Positions 46,198 through 56,079 of a stretch of 64,000 nt of DNA are shown in pieces. The notes under the pieces are model-generated. The model did no database searches, was not told where the DNA came from, and saw only the letters and a list, made by a program, of their open reading frames with translations. The translations under genes were made by a program, and so were the position numbers. Source of the DNA: Ralstonia sp. 25mfcol4.1 (GTDB taxonomy: Bacteria > Pseudomonadota > Gammaproteobacteria > Burkholderiales > Burkholderiaceae); contig NZ_FNJO01000002.1 of assembly GCF_900104095.1 (NCBI RefSeq), positions 1-64,000 on the forward strand. The letters run 5' to 3'. Position 1 is the first letter of the stretch, and each line of letters starts with the position of its first letter.

Positions 46198-47493
46198 TCA
46201 GGAATGGGCCGGGACCATGCACTGCTTGTGTTCGACGTGATATTCGAACTCTTTCCAGTAGTGCTTGAGCATGCCGCGTACCGGCATCGCCGCGGCATCG
46301 CCGAGCGCGCAAATCGTGCGACCCATGATGTTTTCCGCGACGTTATTGAGCAGGTCCAGGTCTTCCTGGCGGCCTTCTCCGTGTTCAATACGATTCACCA
46401 TGCGATAGAGCCAGCCGGTGCCTTCACGGCACGGCGTGCACTGGCCGCACGATTCTTCAAAGTAGAAATACGACAGGCGCAGCAGCGAGCGCACCATGCA
46501 GCGCGTTTCGTCCATGACGATCACGGCGCCCGAGCCCAGCATCGAGCCGGCCTTGGCGATCGAGTCGTAGTCCATGGTCGACGCCATCATGAGGTCTGCC
46601 GGCACCACCGGTGCCGACGAACCGCCAGGAATCACCGCCTTGAGCGCCTTGCCACCGCGCATGCCACCCGCCAGCTCCAGCAGCGTCGAGAACGGCGTGC
46701 CCAGCGGGATTTCGTAGTTGCCCGGACGCTCGACGTCGCCAGAGATCGAGAAGATCTTGGTGCCGCCGTTGTTCGGCTTGCCCATCTTCAGGTATTCGTC
46801 CGGGCCTACGGCCAGGAGGAACGGCACCGCGGCGAACGTCTCGGTGTTATTGATCGTGGTCGGCTTGCCGTACAGGCCGAAGCTGGCCGGGAAAGGCGGC
46901 TTGAAACGCGGCTGGCCTTTCTTGCCTTCCAGCGATTCGAGCAGCGCGGTTTCCTCGCCGCAGATGTATGCGCCGTAGCCGTGGTGGGCGTGCAACTGGA
47001 AGTTGAAGCCCGAACCCAGGATGTTGTCGCCCAGGAAACCGGCGCGGCGTGCCTCTTCGAGGGCTTCCTCGAAGATCTTGTACTCGTTCCAGATTTCGCC
47101 GTGGATGTAGTTGTAACCCACGGTGATACCCATCGCGTACGCCCCGATGGCCATGCCTTCGATCAGCGCATGCGGGTTGTAGCGGATGATGTCACGGTCC
47201 TTGAACGTGCCCGGCTCACCCTCGTCGGTATTGCAGACCAGGTACTTCTGGCCCGGGAACGAACGCGGCATGAAGCTCCACTTCAGGCCGGTCGGAAAGC
47301 CGGCACCGCCACGGCCACGCAGACCCGAGGCCTTGACGTCGGCGATGACCTGCTCGGGCGTTACCTTCTGTTCGAGGATACGGCGCAGCTGGGTGTAGCC
47401 GCCGCGCTTGACGTAGTCCTCGAGGTGCCAGTTCTTGCCGTCCAGGCCGGCCAGGATCAGCGGCTTGATGTGACGGTCGTGCAGAGAGGTCAT
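46198..47493 (-). CDS. nuoF: NADH-quinone oxidoreductase subunit F
   Basis: A 431-residue NADH- and FMN-binding subunit. [13 protein letters not shown] near 55-67 is the NADH site, and [14 protein letters not shown] and [19 protein letters not shown] follow in the FMN fold. [14 protein letters not shown] supplies three ligands of cluster N3, with the fourth Cys in TICALGDAA. It accepts hydride from NADH. Its ATG lies one base from the nuoE stop, so translation is coupled. Confidence 0.98.
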   Translation of the reverse strand: MTSLHDRHIKPLILAGLDGKNWHLEDYVKRGGYTQLRRILEQKVTPEQVIADVKASGLRGRGGAGFPTGLKWSFMPRSFPGQKYLVCNTDEGEPGTFKDRDIIRYNPHALIEGMAIGAYAMGITVGYNYIHGEIWNEYKIFEEALEEARRAGFLGDNILGSGFNFQLHAHHGYGAYICGEETALLESLEGKKGQPRFKPPFPASFGLYGKPTTINNTETFAAVPFLLAVGPDEYLKMGKPNNGGTKIFSISGDVERPGNYEIPLGTPFSTLLELAGGMRGGKALKAVIPGGSSAPVVPADLMMASTMDYDSIAKAGSMLGSGAVIVMDETRCMVRSLLRLSYFYFEESCGQCTPCREGTGWLYRMVNRIEHGEGRQEDLDLLNNVAENIMGRTICALGDAAAMPVRGMLKHYWKEFEYHVEHKQCMVPAHS

Positions 47494-47494
47494 G

Positions 47495-47995
47495 TTACTT
47501 GTCCCCCTTGGCGGCGGCTTCGGCCTTGAGCTCGTCGACCAGGGCGTCGAGCTTCTGGTCGCTCATGAAGCTGCACATGCGGGTGTTGTTGACGATCATC
47601 ACCGGTGCGTCGCCGCAAGCGCCCATGCACTCGCCTTCCTTCAGCGTGAAGCAGCCATCAGCGGTGGTTTCGTTGTAGTCGATCCCGAGCTTGCGCTTCA
47701 GGTATTCGCCAGCCCGGTCGCCGCCCGACAGCGCGCACGGCAGGTTGGTGCAGACGGTGAGCTTGTACTTGCCCACCGGCTTGGTGTCATACATGTTGTA
47801 GAACGTGGCCACCTCTTCCACCCACACGGGCGGCATTTCCAGGTAGCTGGCGACGAACTGCATGACTTCGGGGGAAACCCAGCCCACCTCGCCCTGTGCC
47901 ACGGCGAGTGCCGCCATCACGGCCGACTGCTTCTGGTCGGCCGGATACTTCGCGATCGCGCGATCGATTTCCTTGAGAGCTTCTGCTGATAGCAT
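47495..47995 (-). CDS. nuoE: NADH-quinone oxidoreductase subunit E
   Basis: A 166-residue thioredoxin-like subunit holding 2Fe-2S cluster N1a. The ligands are the Cys pair in CTNLPCAL (CxxxxC) and those in [10 protein letters not shown] (CxxxC). [15 protein letters not shown] is a typical family segment. I use the ATG at 47995 ([11 protein letters not shown]); another ATG two codons upstream at 48001 is equally possible, and neither has a strong ribosome site. The 218 bases before it, up to nuoD, contain the stem-loop at 48196. Confidence 0.95.
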   Translation of the reverse strand: MLSAEALKEIDRAIAKYPADQKQSAVMAALAVAQGEVGWVSPEVMQFVASYLEMPPVWVEEVATFYNMYDTKPVGKYKLTVCTNLPCALSGGDRAGEYLKRKLGIDYNETTADGCFTLKEGECMGACGDAPVMIVNNTRMCSFMSDQKLDALVDELKAEAAAKGDK

Positions 47996-48195
47996 GGTCA
48001 TTGCAGTAATACGGCGAAGCCCTGCCCTTGTATGCCGGGCTTCGCTGGTTTGCAGCCGTCGCTGCCATGTTCTGCCGGCCCGGAACGCTCCAGCGCATTC
48101 CTTGCCAGTCCGTCGCAGGCCGGAGCCTGCTGCCACCATTACCGCCGGGGCCGGCCGAACACGCCCGGATCGTCGTCCGGACAACGGCCTGTGAC

Positions 48196-48219
48196 GGGAT
48201 ACCCTTCTGCCGGTATCCC
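48196..48219. repeat. Stem-loop directly after nuoD
   Basis: GGGATACC (48196-48203) and GGTATCCC (48212-48219) form a perfect 8-bp stem that abuts the nuoD stop at 48220. No T-run follows. The rest of the 218-base nuoD-nuoE gap has no gene I can support. Confidence 0.7.
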
Positions 48220-49473
48220 TTAGCGGTCGATCTCGCCGAACACGATGTCCTGTGTCCCGATGATCGTGACCGCATCCGCAATCATGTGTCCCTTGGCCAT
48301 TTCGTCGAGCGCGGCCAGGTGGGCAAAGCCGGGTGCACGGATCTTCAGGCGGTACGGCTTGTTCGCACCATCCGAGATCGCGTAGATACCGAACTCGCCC
48401 TTCGGGTGTTCCACTGCCGCGTAAGCTTCGCCCGGCGGTACGTGGATGCCTTCCGTGAAGAGCTTGAAGTGGTGAATCAGCTCTTCCATGTTCGACTTCA
48501 TGTCCACGCGCGAGGGCGGTGCCACCTTGTGGTTTTCGGAAATCACCGGACCCGGATTGCGGCGCAGCCAGTCGACGCACTGCTTGATGATGCGGTTCGA
48601 CTGGCGCATTTCTTCCACGCGCACCAGGTAGCGGGAATAGCAGTCGCCCGCCGTGCCCACCGGGATGTCGAAGTCCATCTTGTCGTAGACCTCGTACGGC
48701 TGCTTCTTGCGCAGATCCCACTCGATGCCCGAACCTCGCAGCATCGGGCCCGTGAAACCCATTTGCAGCGCACGCTCCGGAGTGACCACGCCGATATCCA
48801 CAAGACGTTGCTTCCAGATACGGTTATCGGTCAGCAGCGTCTCATATTCATCCACGTACGTCGGAAAACGGTTCGTGAAGTCCTCGATGAAGTCCAGCAG
48901 CGAGCCCGAACGGTTTTCGTTCATGACCTTGATGGCCTTCTCGTTGTGGATCTTCGACGCACGGTACTGCGGCATCGTGTCCGGCAGGTCGCGGTAGACG
49001 CCGCCCGGACGGTAGTAGGCCGCGTGCATGCGCGCACCCGACACCGCCTCGTACATGTCGAACATGTCCTCGCGCTCGCGGAACGCGTACAGGAACACGG
49101 CCATCGCCCCGACGTCCAGCGCGTGGGCGCCGATCCACATCAGGTGGTTCAGCAGCCGGGTGATCTCGTCGAACATCACGCGGATGTACTGCGCGCGGAT
49201 CGGCACCTCGATGCCGAGCATCCGTTCGATCGCCATCACGTAGGCGTGTTCGTTGACCATCATCGACACGTAGTCGAGACGGTCCATGTAGGGAACGCTC
49301 TGGATCCAGCTCTTCTGCTCGGCCAGCTTTTCGGTGGCGCGGTGCAGCAGGCCGATGTGGGGATCGGCACGCTGGATGACTTCGCCGTCCAGCTCGAGCA
49401 CCAGACGCAGCACGCCGTGTGCCGCAGGGTGCTGGGGACCGAAGTTGAGGGTGTAGTTCTTGATATCTGCCAT
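48220..49473 (-). CDS. nuoD: NADH-quinone oxidoreductase subunit D
   Basis: A 417-residue 49-kDa-type subunit related to NiFe-hydrogenase large subunits but without the metal-binding cysteines. It forms the quinone site with Nuo[18 protein letters not shown] supplies the conserved His loop, [12 protein letters not shown] follows, and [12 protein letters not shown] includes the Tyr/Asp region. The C-terminus VFGEIDR is fixed in the family. It begins ten bases after nuoC. Confidence 0.98.
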   Translation of the reverse strand: MADIKNYTLNFGPQHPAAHGVLRLVLELDGEVIQRADPHIGLLHRATEKLAEQKSWIQSVPYMDRLDYVSMMVNEHAYVMAIERMLGIEVPIRAQYIRVMFDEITRLLNHLMWIGAHALDVGAMAVFLYAFREREDMFDMYEAVSGARMHAAYYRPGGVYRDLPDTMPQYRASKIHNEKAIKVMNENRSGSLLDFIEDFTNRFPTYVDEYETLLTDNRIWKQRLVDIGVVTPERALQMGFTGPMLRGSGIEWDLRKKQPYEVYDKMDFDIPVGTAGDCYSRYLVRVEEMRQSNRIIKQCVDWLRRNPGPVISENHKVAPPSRVDMKSNMEELIHHFKLFTEGIHVPPGEAYAAVEHPKGEFGIYAISDGANKPYRLKIRAPGFAHLAALDEMAKGHMIADAVTIIGTQDIVFGEIDR

Positions 49474-49483
49474 GACGCCGTTC

Positions 49484-50083
49484 TCAGTGCTTCGTGCCGC
49501 CGTAGTTTTCCTCGCGAATCACGCGCGGCGTGATTTCGCGCGGCTCGATCGTCACCGGCTGGTAGATGACCCGCTTCTGCTCGGGGTCGTAACGCATTTC
49601 CACGTAGCCCGAGACCGGGAAGTCCTTGCGGAACGGATGGCCCACGAAGCCGTAGTCCGTCAGCAGACGGCGCAGGTCGGGGTGGCCTTCGAACACGATG
49701 CCGTAGAAGTCGAACGCTTCGCGCTCGAACCAGTTCACCGAGTTCCACACGTCGATCAGCGAGGGCACCACAGGCATGTCGTCGTCCGGCGCGAACACGC
49801 GCAGGCGCAGGCGCCAGTTGTGCTTGACCGATAGCAGGTGCGTGACCGCCGCGAAGCGGGGGCCGTCCCAGGTGCCTTCGGCGTAGTCGGAATAGTCGAC
49901 GCCGCAGACGTCGATGGCCTGCTCGAAATGCAGCGACGGATCGTCGCGCAGCAGGCGTGCAGCGTCGAGGTAGTCGGCAACCTTGACGATCAGCGTCAGT
50001 TCGCCGTTGGCCTCGGTCAGGTTCTGCACGCGCTTGCCCAGAACTTTTTCGAGGGCGGCCTTGAGGGTATCGAGGTTCGCCAT
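49484..50083 (-). CDS. nuoC: NADH-quinone oxidoreductase subunit C
   Basis: A 199-residue 30-kDa-type subunit, separate from nuoD (not fused as in E. coli). The conserved core is [19 protein letters not shown], followed by [14 protein letters not shown]. The ATG at 50083 is one base after the nuoB stop and starts [11 protein letters not shown], the family start. NuoC packs on NuoD in the peripheral arm and carries no cofactor. Confidence 0.97.
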   Translation of the reverse strand: MANLDTLKAALEKVLGKRVQNLTEANGELTLIVKVADYLDAARLLRDDPSLHFEQAIDVCGVDYSDYAEGTWDGPRFAAVTHLLSVKHNWRLRLRVFAPDDDMPVVPSLIDVWNSVNWFEREAFDFYGIVFEGHPDLRRLLTDYGFVGHPFRKDFPVSGYVEMRYDPEQKRVIYQPVTIEPREITPRVIREENYGGTKH

Positions 50084-50084
50084 G

Positions 50085-50567
50085 TCAGCCCTTGCGCGCA
50101 ATGGTGTTGGTACGCTTGATCTTGTTCTGGAGCTGGATCACGCCGTAGATCAGCGCCTCCGCGGTCGGCGGGCAGCCCGGAACATAGATGTCGACCGGCA
50201 CGATACGGTCGCAGCCACGCACCACCGAATACGAGTAGTGATAGTAGCCGCCGCCATTGGCGCACGAGCCCATCGAGATCACCCAGCGCGGTTCTGCCAT
50301 CTGGTCGTAGACCTTGCGCAGCGCGGGGGCCATCTTGTTGCAGAGCGTGCCTGCCACGATCATCACGTCGGACTGACGCGGCGACGGGCGGAAGATCACG
50401 CCGAAACGGTCCATGTCGTAGCGTGCGGCGCCGGCGTGCATCATTTCCACTGCACAGCAGGCCAGACCGAACGTCATGGGCCACAGGGAACCCGTACGGG
50501 TCCAGTTGATCAGCTTGTCAGCGGTCGTCGTGACAAAGCCTTCGTTGAGAACGCCTTCGATTGCCAT
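50085..50567 (-). CDS. nuoB: NADH-quinone oxidoreductase subunit B
   Basis: A 160-residue subunit holding cluster N2, the last Fe-S centre before quinone. The four ligands are C37 and C38 in [11 protein letters not shown]102 in GSCANGG and C132 in [11 protein letters not shown]. The double-Cys feature is diagnostic. It begins six bases after nuoA and abuts nuoC. Confidence 0.98.
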   Translation of the reverse strand: MAIEGVLNEGFVTTTADKLINWTRTGSLWPMTFGLACCAVEMMHAGAARYDMDRFGVIFRPSPRQSDVMIVAGTLCNKMAPALRKVYDQMAEPRWVISMGSCANGGGYYHYSYSVVRGCDRIVPVDIYVPGCPPTAEALIYGVIQLQNKIKRTNTIARKG

Positions 50568-50573
50568 TTCACA

Positions 50574-50933
50574 TCACTCCCAATCGAGCGCGCCCTTTTT
50601 CCAGATGTAGACGAAGCCCACGATGAATTCCAGCAGAAACACGCCCATGGCGATGAATCCCGGCCAACCGATGTCCTTGAGGGCAACACCCCACGGAAAC
50701 AGGAAGGCAGTTTCGAGATCGAACAGGATAAAGAGGATGGCGATGAGGTAGTAGCGCACGTCGAACTTCATGCGCGCATCCTCAAATGCCTCGAAGCCGC
50801 ACTCGTACGGCGACAGCTTCGCTGCGTCAGGATTGTTGGGACCGAGAATCCGACCAATGGACATCAGTGCCACACCGAGCACGATGCCAAAGAGGATGAA
50901 GACGAGGACGGGGAAGTAGGCTTCGAGTGTCAA
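50574..50933 (-). CDS. nuoA: NADH-quinone oxidoreductase subunit A
   Basis: A 119-residue three-helix subunit, first gene of nuoA-N. The conserved loop [23 protein letters not shown] (shown here in part: [17 protein letters not shown]) contacts the quinone chamber, and [11 protein letters not shown] follows. I place the start at a TTG (50933), which yields the usual [12 protein letters not shown] opening; an ATG at 51008 would add 25 unusual residues. Neither start has a clear ribosome site, so this choice rests on homology. Confidence 0.88.
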   Translation of the reverse strand: MTLEAYFPVLVFILFGIVLGVALMSIGRILGPNNPDAAKLSPYECGFEAFEDARMKFDVRYYLIAILFILFDLETAFLFPWGVALKDIGWPGFIAMGVFLLEFIVGFVYIWKKGALDWE

Positions 50934-51059
50934 GGTACGGCCAGCCTTATCTGGAATGTTGTCAACAGCACCAGCTAGCGGCGACCTGTTGCCCACCCCA
51001 GGCGCCATCCCGTCTTAGCACGGCGCCGCCTTGCGGACTGCCGGAGAACCAATGATGCG

Positions 51060-51078
51060 ATCCGTGCATGACACGGAT
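51060..51078. repeat. Hairpin between tRNA-Leu and nuoA
   Basis: ATCCGTG (51060-51066) pairs with CACGGAT (51072-51078) around CATGA. It has no T-run, so the tRNA transcript may continue into nuoA. It could also guide 3' processing of the tRNA. Confidence 0.5.
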
Positions 51079-51104
51079 GCGACATTGACTTCCGATCAAT
51101 TGTT

Positions 51105-51189
51105 TGGTGCCGACGGCGAGACTCGAACTCGCACAGCTTTCGCCACTACCCCCTCAAGATAGCGTGTCTACCAATTTCACCACGTCGGC
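51105..51189 (-). tRNA. tRNA-Leu (anticodon GAG)
   Basis: An 85-base tRNA including an encoded CCA end. The acceptor stem pairs GCCGACG with CGTCGGC, then discriminator A. The D-arm has TGGTGAAATTGGTAGAC, the anticodon arm CTATC-TTGAGGG-GGTAG puts GAG at 34-36, the long variable arm of class II leucine tRNAs is present, and the T-loop is GTTCGAGTC. It reads CUC and CUU codons. Confidence 0.95.
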
Positions 51190-51301
51190 TGGGGGAGAAA
51201 CAATATTGCCTTGCGCCGGGTTTTTACACCCTACGAAGCGTTGCCAGGGGAGTCTGTCCTCTGGCTTTCGCCCCGCGCTGGGGAATCGTTTCAAGCCTTG
51301 C

Positions 51302-51331
51302 ATTCTAACTCATGATTCCTGATTTGTTCAA
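51302..51331 (-). promoter_or_regulatory. Sigma-70 promoter candidate for tRNA-Leu (and possibly nuo)
   Basis: On the minus strand TTGAAC (51331-51326) and TAGAAT (51307-51302) are 18 bases apart. The start would be near 51295, about 105 bases before the tRNA. One arm of the 12-bp inverted repeat at 51314-51359 lies inside the spacer. Confidence 0.5.
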
Positions 51332-51359
51332 TGCACAACTACAAATTAAATCAGGAATC
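51314..51359. repeat. 12-bp inverted repeat upstream of tRNA-Leu
   Basis: GATTCCTGATTT (51314-51325) and AAATCAGGAATC (51348-51359) are perfect inverse copies, 22 bases apart, in AT-rich sequence 40 bases after the secG stop. It may be an operator over the promoter above, or a hairpin at the end of the secG transcript. Confidence 0.65.
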
Positions 51360-51398
51360 CGTGAACACACTGTTCGATTATTGCGTCAATGCCGCAGC

Positions 51399-51767
51399 TT
51401 ACTTCGGCACTGCGGGGGCGGCGGGCGCCGACGCGGCAGCGGCTGCCGGTGCCGATGCGGACGATGCCGAAGCCGGGGCAGGCTGAGACTGCTGGCTTGC
51501 GCCCATCACGCCCAGCGAAGCCTGCGGCTTGTAGTTGCCCAGCAACGTCAGGCCGAGCGTGCAAGCGAAGAACAGCGCCGCCAGAACGGCCGTGGTGCGC
51601 GACAGGAAGTTTGCCGAGCCCGATGCACCGAACAGGCTGCCCGACGCGCCAGAGCCGAACGCCGCCCCAACGTCGGCGCCCTTGCCGTGCTGCAGCAGGA
51701 CCAGGCCGATCACGCCCAGCGCGGACAGAACCTGCACGACGACCAACAGAGTCTTGAAAATTGCCAT
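51399..51767 (-). CDS. secG: Preprotein translocase subunit SecG
   Basis: A 122-residue inner-membrane subunit of the SecYEG channel. Two helices (about 5-23 and 58-78) flank the cytoplasmic loop VLLQHGKGADVGAAFG, GASGSANFLSRTTA, which is the family signature. The C-terminal 45 residues are an Ala/Ser/Pro-rich tail that is common in beta-proteobacteria and has no known role. It follows tpiA by 50 bases, the usual partner. Confidence 0.96.
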   Translation of the reverse strand: MAIFKTLLVVVQVLSALGVIGLVLLQHGKGADVGAAFGSGASGSLFGASGSANFLSRTTAVLAALFFACTLGLTLLGNYKPQASLGVMGASQQSQPAPASASSASAPAAAAASAPAAPAVPK

Positions 51768-51817
51768 TTGGTTAAATTCGTTTCGTACTTGCCTGATCAG
51801 ACAGTCGCATCCGGCAT

Positions 51818-52555
51818 TCAGGCGTTGCCGATCGCGAGGAAATCATCCGCTTTCAGCGAGGCGCCGCCAATCAGCCCCCCGTCGATATCGGACATGGAAA
51901 ACAGTTCCGCCGCATTGTCCGGCTTCACGCTGCCGCCGTACAGGATGGCGATACGCTGCGCCACGCCCGCATCCTTGGCGGCGACCTGCGCACGCAGCGC
52001 GGCGTGCACGGCCTGGGCCTGCTCGCTGGTGGCCGTCTTCCCGGTGCCAATGGCCCAGACCGGTTCATAGGCCAGAACAATGCGATTCAGCTGTTCGATA
52101 GACAGTGCATCAAGCACAGCCTGCAGCTGACGGCCCACCACCGCCTCGGTCTGCCCGGCCTCGCGTTCGGCCAGCGTTTCGCCGACGCAAACCACGGGGA
52201 CCAGACCCGATTCCAGCGCGCGCAGCGCCTTCGCGGCTACCGTCGCATCGGTCTCGGCGTGGTACGTACGGCGCTCGGAGTGACCCACCAGCACATACGC
52301 GCAGCCGAACTCGGCCAGCATCGGCGCCGCGACTTCGCCCGTGAAGGCGCCGCGCGCTTCGGCGGACGTGTCCTGGGCGCCCCACGACACCTGGGTACCG
52401 GTGAGCAGCGACTGGCACTGGGCAAGATAGGGGAACGGTGCACAGACGGCCAGTTTCGCCTTGGCCGGCGCTGCCTTGATGCCTTCCAGCAGGGCCGCGT
52501 TGGCGGCGAGGCTGCCGTGCATCTTCCAGTTGCCGATGACCAGCTTTTGTCTCAC
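51818..52555 (-). CDS. tpiA: Triosephosphate isomerase
   Basis: A 245-residue TIM barrel that interconverts dihydroxyacetone phosphate and glyceraldehyde 3-phosphate in the cytoplasm. N and K of the active site are in [10 protein letters not shown] (residues 6-15), catalytic His in VGHSERR, catalytic Glu in [13 protein letters not shown], and GGSVKPDN binds phosphate. The start codon is a GTG at 52555 with AGGGGA upstream. It is followed by secG in the same direction. Confidence 0.97.
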   Translation of the reverse strand: MRQKLVIGNWKMHGSLAANAALLEGIKAAPAKAKLAVCAPFPYLAQCQSLLTGTQVSWGAQDTSAEARGAFTGEVAAPMLAEFGCAYVLVGHSERRTYHAETDATVAAKALRALESGLVPVVCVGETLAEREAGQTEAVVGRQLQAVLDALSIEQLNRIVLAYEPVWAIGTGKTATSEQAQAVHAALRAQVAAKDAGVAQRIAILYGGSVKPDNAAELFSMSDIDGGLIGGASLKADDFLAIGNA

Positions 52556-52622
52556 AAGGGTCCCCTCTTAAATCAAACCGGCTATTGTAGCGTGGTCAAG
52601 GGGGGCCCGCCAGCGCACGGCG

Positions 52623-52683
52623 GACAATTGCGGAAGGCCAGTGGTGGTCGGCCCACAATTGCACCGGCAATGGCGCAATTGTG
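52623..52683. repeat. Three ACAATTGC elements upstream of tpiA
   Basis: CACAATTGC (52654-52662) and GCAATTGTG (52675-52683) form a perfect 9-bp inverted repeat, and a third copy, GACAATTGCGG, begins at 52623. They lie in the 144-base gap between tpiA and the quinone oxidoreductase gene. Confidence 0.65.
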
Positions 52684-52699
52684 CGGCCGGCGAACCCGA

Positions 52700-53704
52700 T
52701 TACCAGGTCAGTACGATCTTGCCGGTGTGCTCGCTCGATTCCATCAGGCGATGGGCATCGGCGGCCTGCGCGGCGGGGAAGACCTTGTAGATCACGGGCT
52801 TGATCTTGCCCGATGCCAGCAGCGGCCAGACGTTCTGGTGCAGCGCCTGCGCAATCGCGCCCTTGAACGATGCCGGACGCGGACGCAGCGTCGAACCTGT
52901 CACGGTGATGCGCCGGCGCAGGATATCGCCCAGCGGAATCTCGGCCTTGCCTCCGCCCAGCAGCGCGATGATGACGATGCGGCCGTCGTCAGCGATGCAC
53001 GACAGTTCGCGAGCCAGGTAGGAACCGGCCACCATGTCGAGAATCACGTCAACGCCCTTGCCTTCGGTCAAAGCCTTGACCTCGGCGGCGAAGTCCTGCG
53101 TCTTGTAGTTGATCGCGCGATCGGCACCCAACGCCTCGCAGGCCTTGCACTTGTCGTCGCTGCCCGCCGTCACGAACACCTTGAATCCCATCGCCTTGGC
53201 GATCTGGATGGCCGTGGTACCGATGCCGCTCGACCCACCCTGGATCAGCAGCGTCTCCGCCGCGCCGCGCGGGCCCTTGCCCAGTTGGCCACGGTCAAAC
53301 ACGTTGCTCCACACGGTGAAGAACGTTTCCGGCAGTGCCGCCGCCTCGATATCGCTGAGGCCCTCCGGCACCGGCAGGCATTGTTCGATCGGCGCCGTGC
53401 AAAGCTCGGCGTAGCCGCCGCCCTGCACCAGCGCGCAAACCCGGTCGCCCGCTTTCAGGCCGAAGCGGTTCGCCGGATTCGACAGATCGCCAGCCACCAC
53501 CACGCCGGCCACTTCCAGGCCCGGCAGGTCCGACGCGCCCGGCGGAACCGGATAGTTGCCGGTACGCTGGAATACGTCGGGGCGATTGATGCCCGCAGCC
53601 GCCACGCGGATCAGGATCTCTCCGGCCTTCGGCTCCGGGTCGGGACGCTTCGTTTCCTGCAGAACTTCAGGGCCGCCGTATTCACGGATCTCGATGGCTT
53701 TCAT
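52700..53704 (-). CDS. NAD(P)H quinone oxidoreductase, medium-chain (PIG3/Qor-like)
   Basis: A 334-residue zinc-free medium-chain dehydrogenase/reductase. It starts MKAIEIREYGGPEVL, has PDVFQRTGNYPVPPGASDLPG in the substrate half (PVPPGASDLPGLEVAGVV is the family mark), ALPETFFTVWSNVF, and the nucleotide site IQGGSSGIGTTAIQIAKAMG near 155-174. TAGSDDK after it is consistent with NADPH. It would reduce quinones or activated alkenes in the cytoplasm; the real substrate is unknown. GAGGAG precedes the ATG. The pnp terminator lies just upstream. Confidence 0.92.
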   Translation of the reverse strand: MKAIEIREYGGPEVLQETKRPDPEPKAGEILIRVAAAGINRPDVFQRTGNYPVPPGASDLPGLEVAGVVVAGDLSNPANRFGLKAGDRVCALVQGGGYAELCTAPIEQCLPVPEGLSDIEAAALPETFFTVWSNVFDRGQLGKGPRGAAETLLIQGGSSGIGTTAIQIAKAMGFKVFVTAGSDDKCKACEALGADRAINYKTQDFAAEVKALTEGKGVDVILDMVAGSYLARELSCIADDGRIVIIALLGGGKAEIPLGDILRRRITVTGSTLRPRPASFKGAIAQALHQNVWPLLASGKIKPVIYKVFPAAQAADAHRLMESSEHTGKIVLTW

Positions 53705-53786
53705 GATCGCTCCTCATCAATGTCGTATGTCGCATCGCGCGCGGCAAGAATGCGCGCGCCGCGCAGGTAAAAGACTGACCGGCAGT

Positions 53787-53823
53787 GTAAACAAAAAAGC
53801 GGCTGGACATCGCCAGCCGCTTT
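53787..53823 (-). terminator. Terminator of pnp
   Basis: AAAGCGGCTGG (53796-53806) pairs with CCAGCCGCTTT (53813-53823); on the minus strand TTTTTTGTTT follows. Confidence 0.93.
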
Positions 53824-53859
53824 CGCAGGTACTGCTATCGTTACTGCCTGCCGTTCAGC

Positions 53860-56028
53860 TTACTGCTGCTGTTCCGGCGAGGTCGTTGCAGCCGGCGCAT
53901 CGCCTTGCGGAGCGATCGGGCTGATGCTGCCGCCCTCTTCGGCCAGCGCAGCCTTCAGCGACAGACGCAGACGACCCTTCTCGTCCGCCTGGATCAGCTT
54001 CACGCGCACCTGCTGGCCTTCCTTCAGCCAGTCCTTGATGTCCTTGACGCGCTCGTTGACGATCTCGGAGATATGCAGCAGACCGTCCTTGCCCGGCAGG
54101 ATGTTCACGATGGCACCGAAGTCCAGCAGCTTCAGCACGGTGCCGGCGTAGATCTTGCCCACTTCGGCTTCGGCGGTGATGCCTTCGATGCGGCGCTTGG
54201 CTTCGGCCATGCCATCGGTCGAGGTCGAGGCGATCGTGATCGTGCCGTCTTCCTGGATGTCGATGGTCGTGCCCGTTTCCTTGGTCAGCGCCTGGATGGT
54301 CGAACCGCCCTTGCCGATCACTTCACGAATCTTGTCCGGATGGATCTTCATCGTGATCATGCGCGGAGCGTGCTCCGACAGCTCGGTACGGGCGTGGCCC
54401 ATCGCTTCCTGCATCTTACCCAGGATGTGCATGCGGCCTTCACGGGCTTGCGCCAGTGCCACCTGCATGATTTCCTTGGTGATGCCCTGCACCTTGATGT
54501 CCATCTGCAGTGCCGTGATACCCGTATCGGTACCGGCCACCTTGAAGTCCATGTCGCCCAGGTGATCTTCGTCGCCCAGGATGTCGGTCAGCACGGCAAA
54601 CTTGTTGCCTTCCAGGATCAGGCCCATGGCCACGCCGGCCACGTGCGCCTTCACCGGAACGCCAGCGTCCATCAGTGCCAGGCAGCCGCCGCACACCGAT
54701 GCCATCGACGACGAGCCGTTGGATTCGGTGATTTCCGAAACCAGGCGGATCGTGTAGGCGAATTCGTCTTCCTTCGGCAGCACCGGGATCAGTGCGCGCT
54801 TGGCCAGACGGCCGTGACCGATTTCACGACGCTTCGGGCTGCCCACGCGGCCCGTTTCGCCGGTGGCGAACGGAGGCATGTTGTAGTGGAGCATGAAGCG
54901 GTCGCGGTACTCGCCGGCCAGCGCGTCGATGATCTGCTCGTCGCTCTTGGTGCCCAGCGTGGCCACGGCCAGTGCCTGCGTTTCGCCACGCGTGAACAGC
55001 GACGAACCGTGGGCGCGCGGCAGCACCGACGAACGGATCTCGATCGGGCGCACGGTGCGCGTGTCGCGGCCGTCGATACGCGGCTCGCCGGCCAGGATCT
55101 GGCCACGCACGATCTTGGCTTCCAGGTCGAAGAGGACGTTGCCGACTTCCACCTTGTCGGCTTCCACGCCGGCTTCGGCCAGTTGGGCCTGCACGGTTGC
55201 GTAGATTTCCTTGAGCTTGGTGCTGCGTGCCGACTTCTGACGCAGTTGGTACGCTTGCTGCAGCAGCGGCAGGCCGATCTCGCTCACCTTGGCGATCAGC
55301 GCCTCGTTCTTGGCGGCGGGCGCCCAGTCCCATTCCGGCTTGCCGCCTTCACGGACCAGTTCGTGGATCGCGTTGATGGCGGTCTGCATCTGCTCGTGGC
55401 CATAGACCACGGCACCCAGCATCACGTCTTCCGACAGCTGGTTGGCTTCCGATTCCACCATCAGCACGGCACGCTCGGTACCGGCGACGACGAGATCCAG
55501 CTCCGACGCGGTGATCTGCGAACGGGTCGGGTTCAGCAGGTACTGGCCGTCCTTGTAGCCGACGCGGGCGGCGCCCACCGGGCCGCTGAACGGGATGCCC
55601 GACACGGCCAGCGCGGCCGACGAGGCGATCAGGGCCGGAATGTCGGCCGGCACTTCCGGGTTGATCGACAGCACGTGGATGACCACCTGCACGTCGTTGT
55701 AGAAGCCTTCCGGGAACAGCGGACGCAGCGGACGATCGATCAGGCGCGAGGTCAGCGTCTCGTTTTCCGACGGACGGCCTTCACGCTTGAAGAAGCCACC
55801 CGGGATCTTGCCGGCGGCGTAGGTCTTTTCGATGTAGTCGACGGTCAGCGGGAAGAAGTCCTGGCCCGCCTTCGGGCTCTTGGCTGCCACCACGGTGGCC
55901 AGCACCACGGTATCTTCCACGTCGACGATCACGGCACCCGATGCCTGACGGGCGACTTCGCCGGTTTCCATGCGGACCGTGTGCTGGCCCCATTGGAATT
56001 CCTTGACGATCTTGTTGAACATGGTCAT
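53860..56028 (-). CDS. pnp: Polynucleotide phosphorylase
   Basis: A 722-residue 3'-5' exoribonuclease that uses phosphate to degrade RNA in the degradosome. It has two RNase PH domains (first near 10-150, second near 310-540, with [16 protein letters not shown] and [20 protein letters not shown]), a KH domain near 555-615 ([15 protein letters not shown]) and an S1 domain near 620-695 ([20 protein letters not shown]). The C-terminus is a short Gln-rich tail. AAGGAACG precedes the ATG at 56028. A leader of about 340 bases with stem-loops lies upstream, after the rpsO terminator. Confidence 0.98.
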   Translation of the reverse strand: MTMFNKIVKEFQWGQHTVRMETGEVARQASGAVIVDVEDTVVLATVVAAKSPKAGQDFFPLTVDYIEKTYAAGKIPGGFFKREGRPSENETLTSRLIDRPLRPLFPEGFYNDVQVVIHVLSINPEVPADIPALIASSAALAVSGIPFSGPVGAARVGYKDGQYLLNPTRSQITASELDLVVAGTERAVLMVESEANQLSEDVMLGAVVYGHEQMQTAINAIHELVREGGKPEWDWAPAAKNEALIAKVSEIGLPLLQQAYQLRQKSARSTKLKEIYATVQAQLAEAGVEADKVEVGNVLFDLEAKIVRGQILAGEPRIDGRDTRTVRPIEIRSSVLPRAHGSSLFTRGETQALAVATLGTKSDEQIIDALAGEYRDRFMLHYNMPPFATGETGRVGSPKRREIGHGRLAKRALIPVLPKEDEFAYTIRLVSEITESNGSSSMASVCGGCLALMDAGVPVKAHVAGVAMGLILEGNKFAVLTDILGDEDHLGDMDFKVAGTDTGITALQMDIKVQGITKEIMQVALAQAREGRMHILGKMQEAMGHARTELSEHAPRMITMKIHPDKIREVIGKGGSTIQALTKETGTTIDIQEDGTITIASTSTDGMAEAKRRIEGITAEAEVGKIYAGTVLKLLDFGAIVNILPGKDGLLHISEIVNERVKDIKDWLKEGQQVRVKLIQADEKGRLRLSLKAALAEEGGSISPIAPQGDAPAATTSPEQQQ

Positions 56029-56079
56029 GAGCGTTCCTTGATTCATGCTTGCCTGCCGTAAACAGATACAGCGGGCCGA

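Noticed and set aside
42663-46268. 1201-codon plus-strand frame opposite nuoG and nuoH
   Set aside because: Antisense shadow with no domain; nuoG and nuoH are certain.
51105-51359. tRNA-Leu with adjacent inverted repeat as an integration (att) site of a genomic island
   Set aside because: No integrase, no duplicated tRNA 3' end in the window, and both sides are conserved housekeeping genes.
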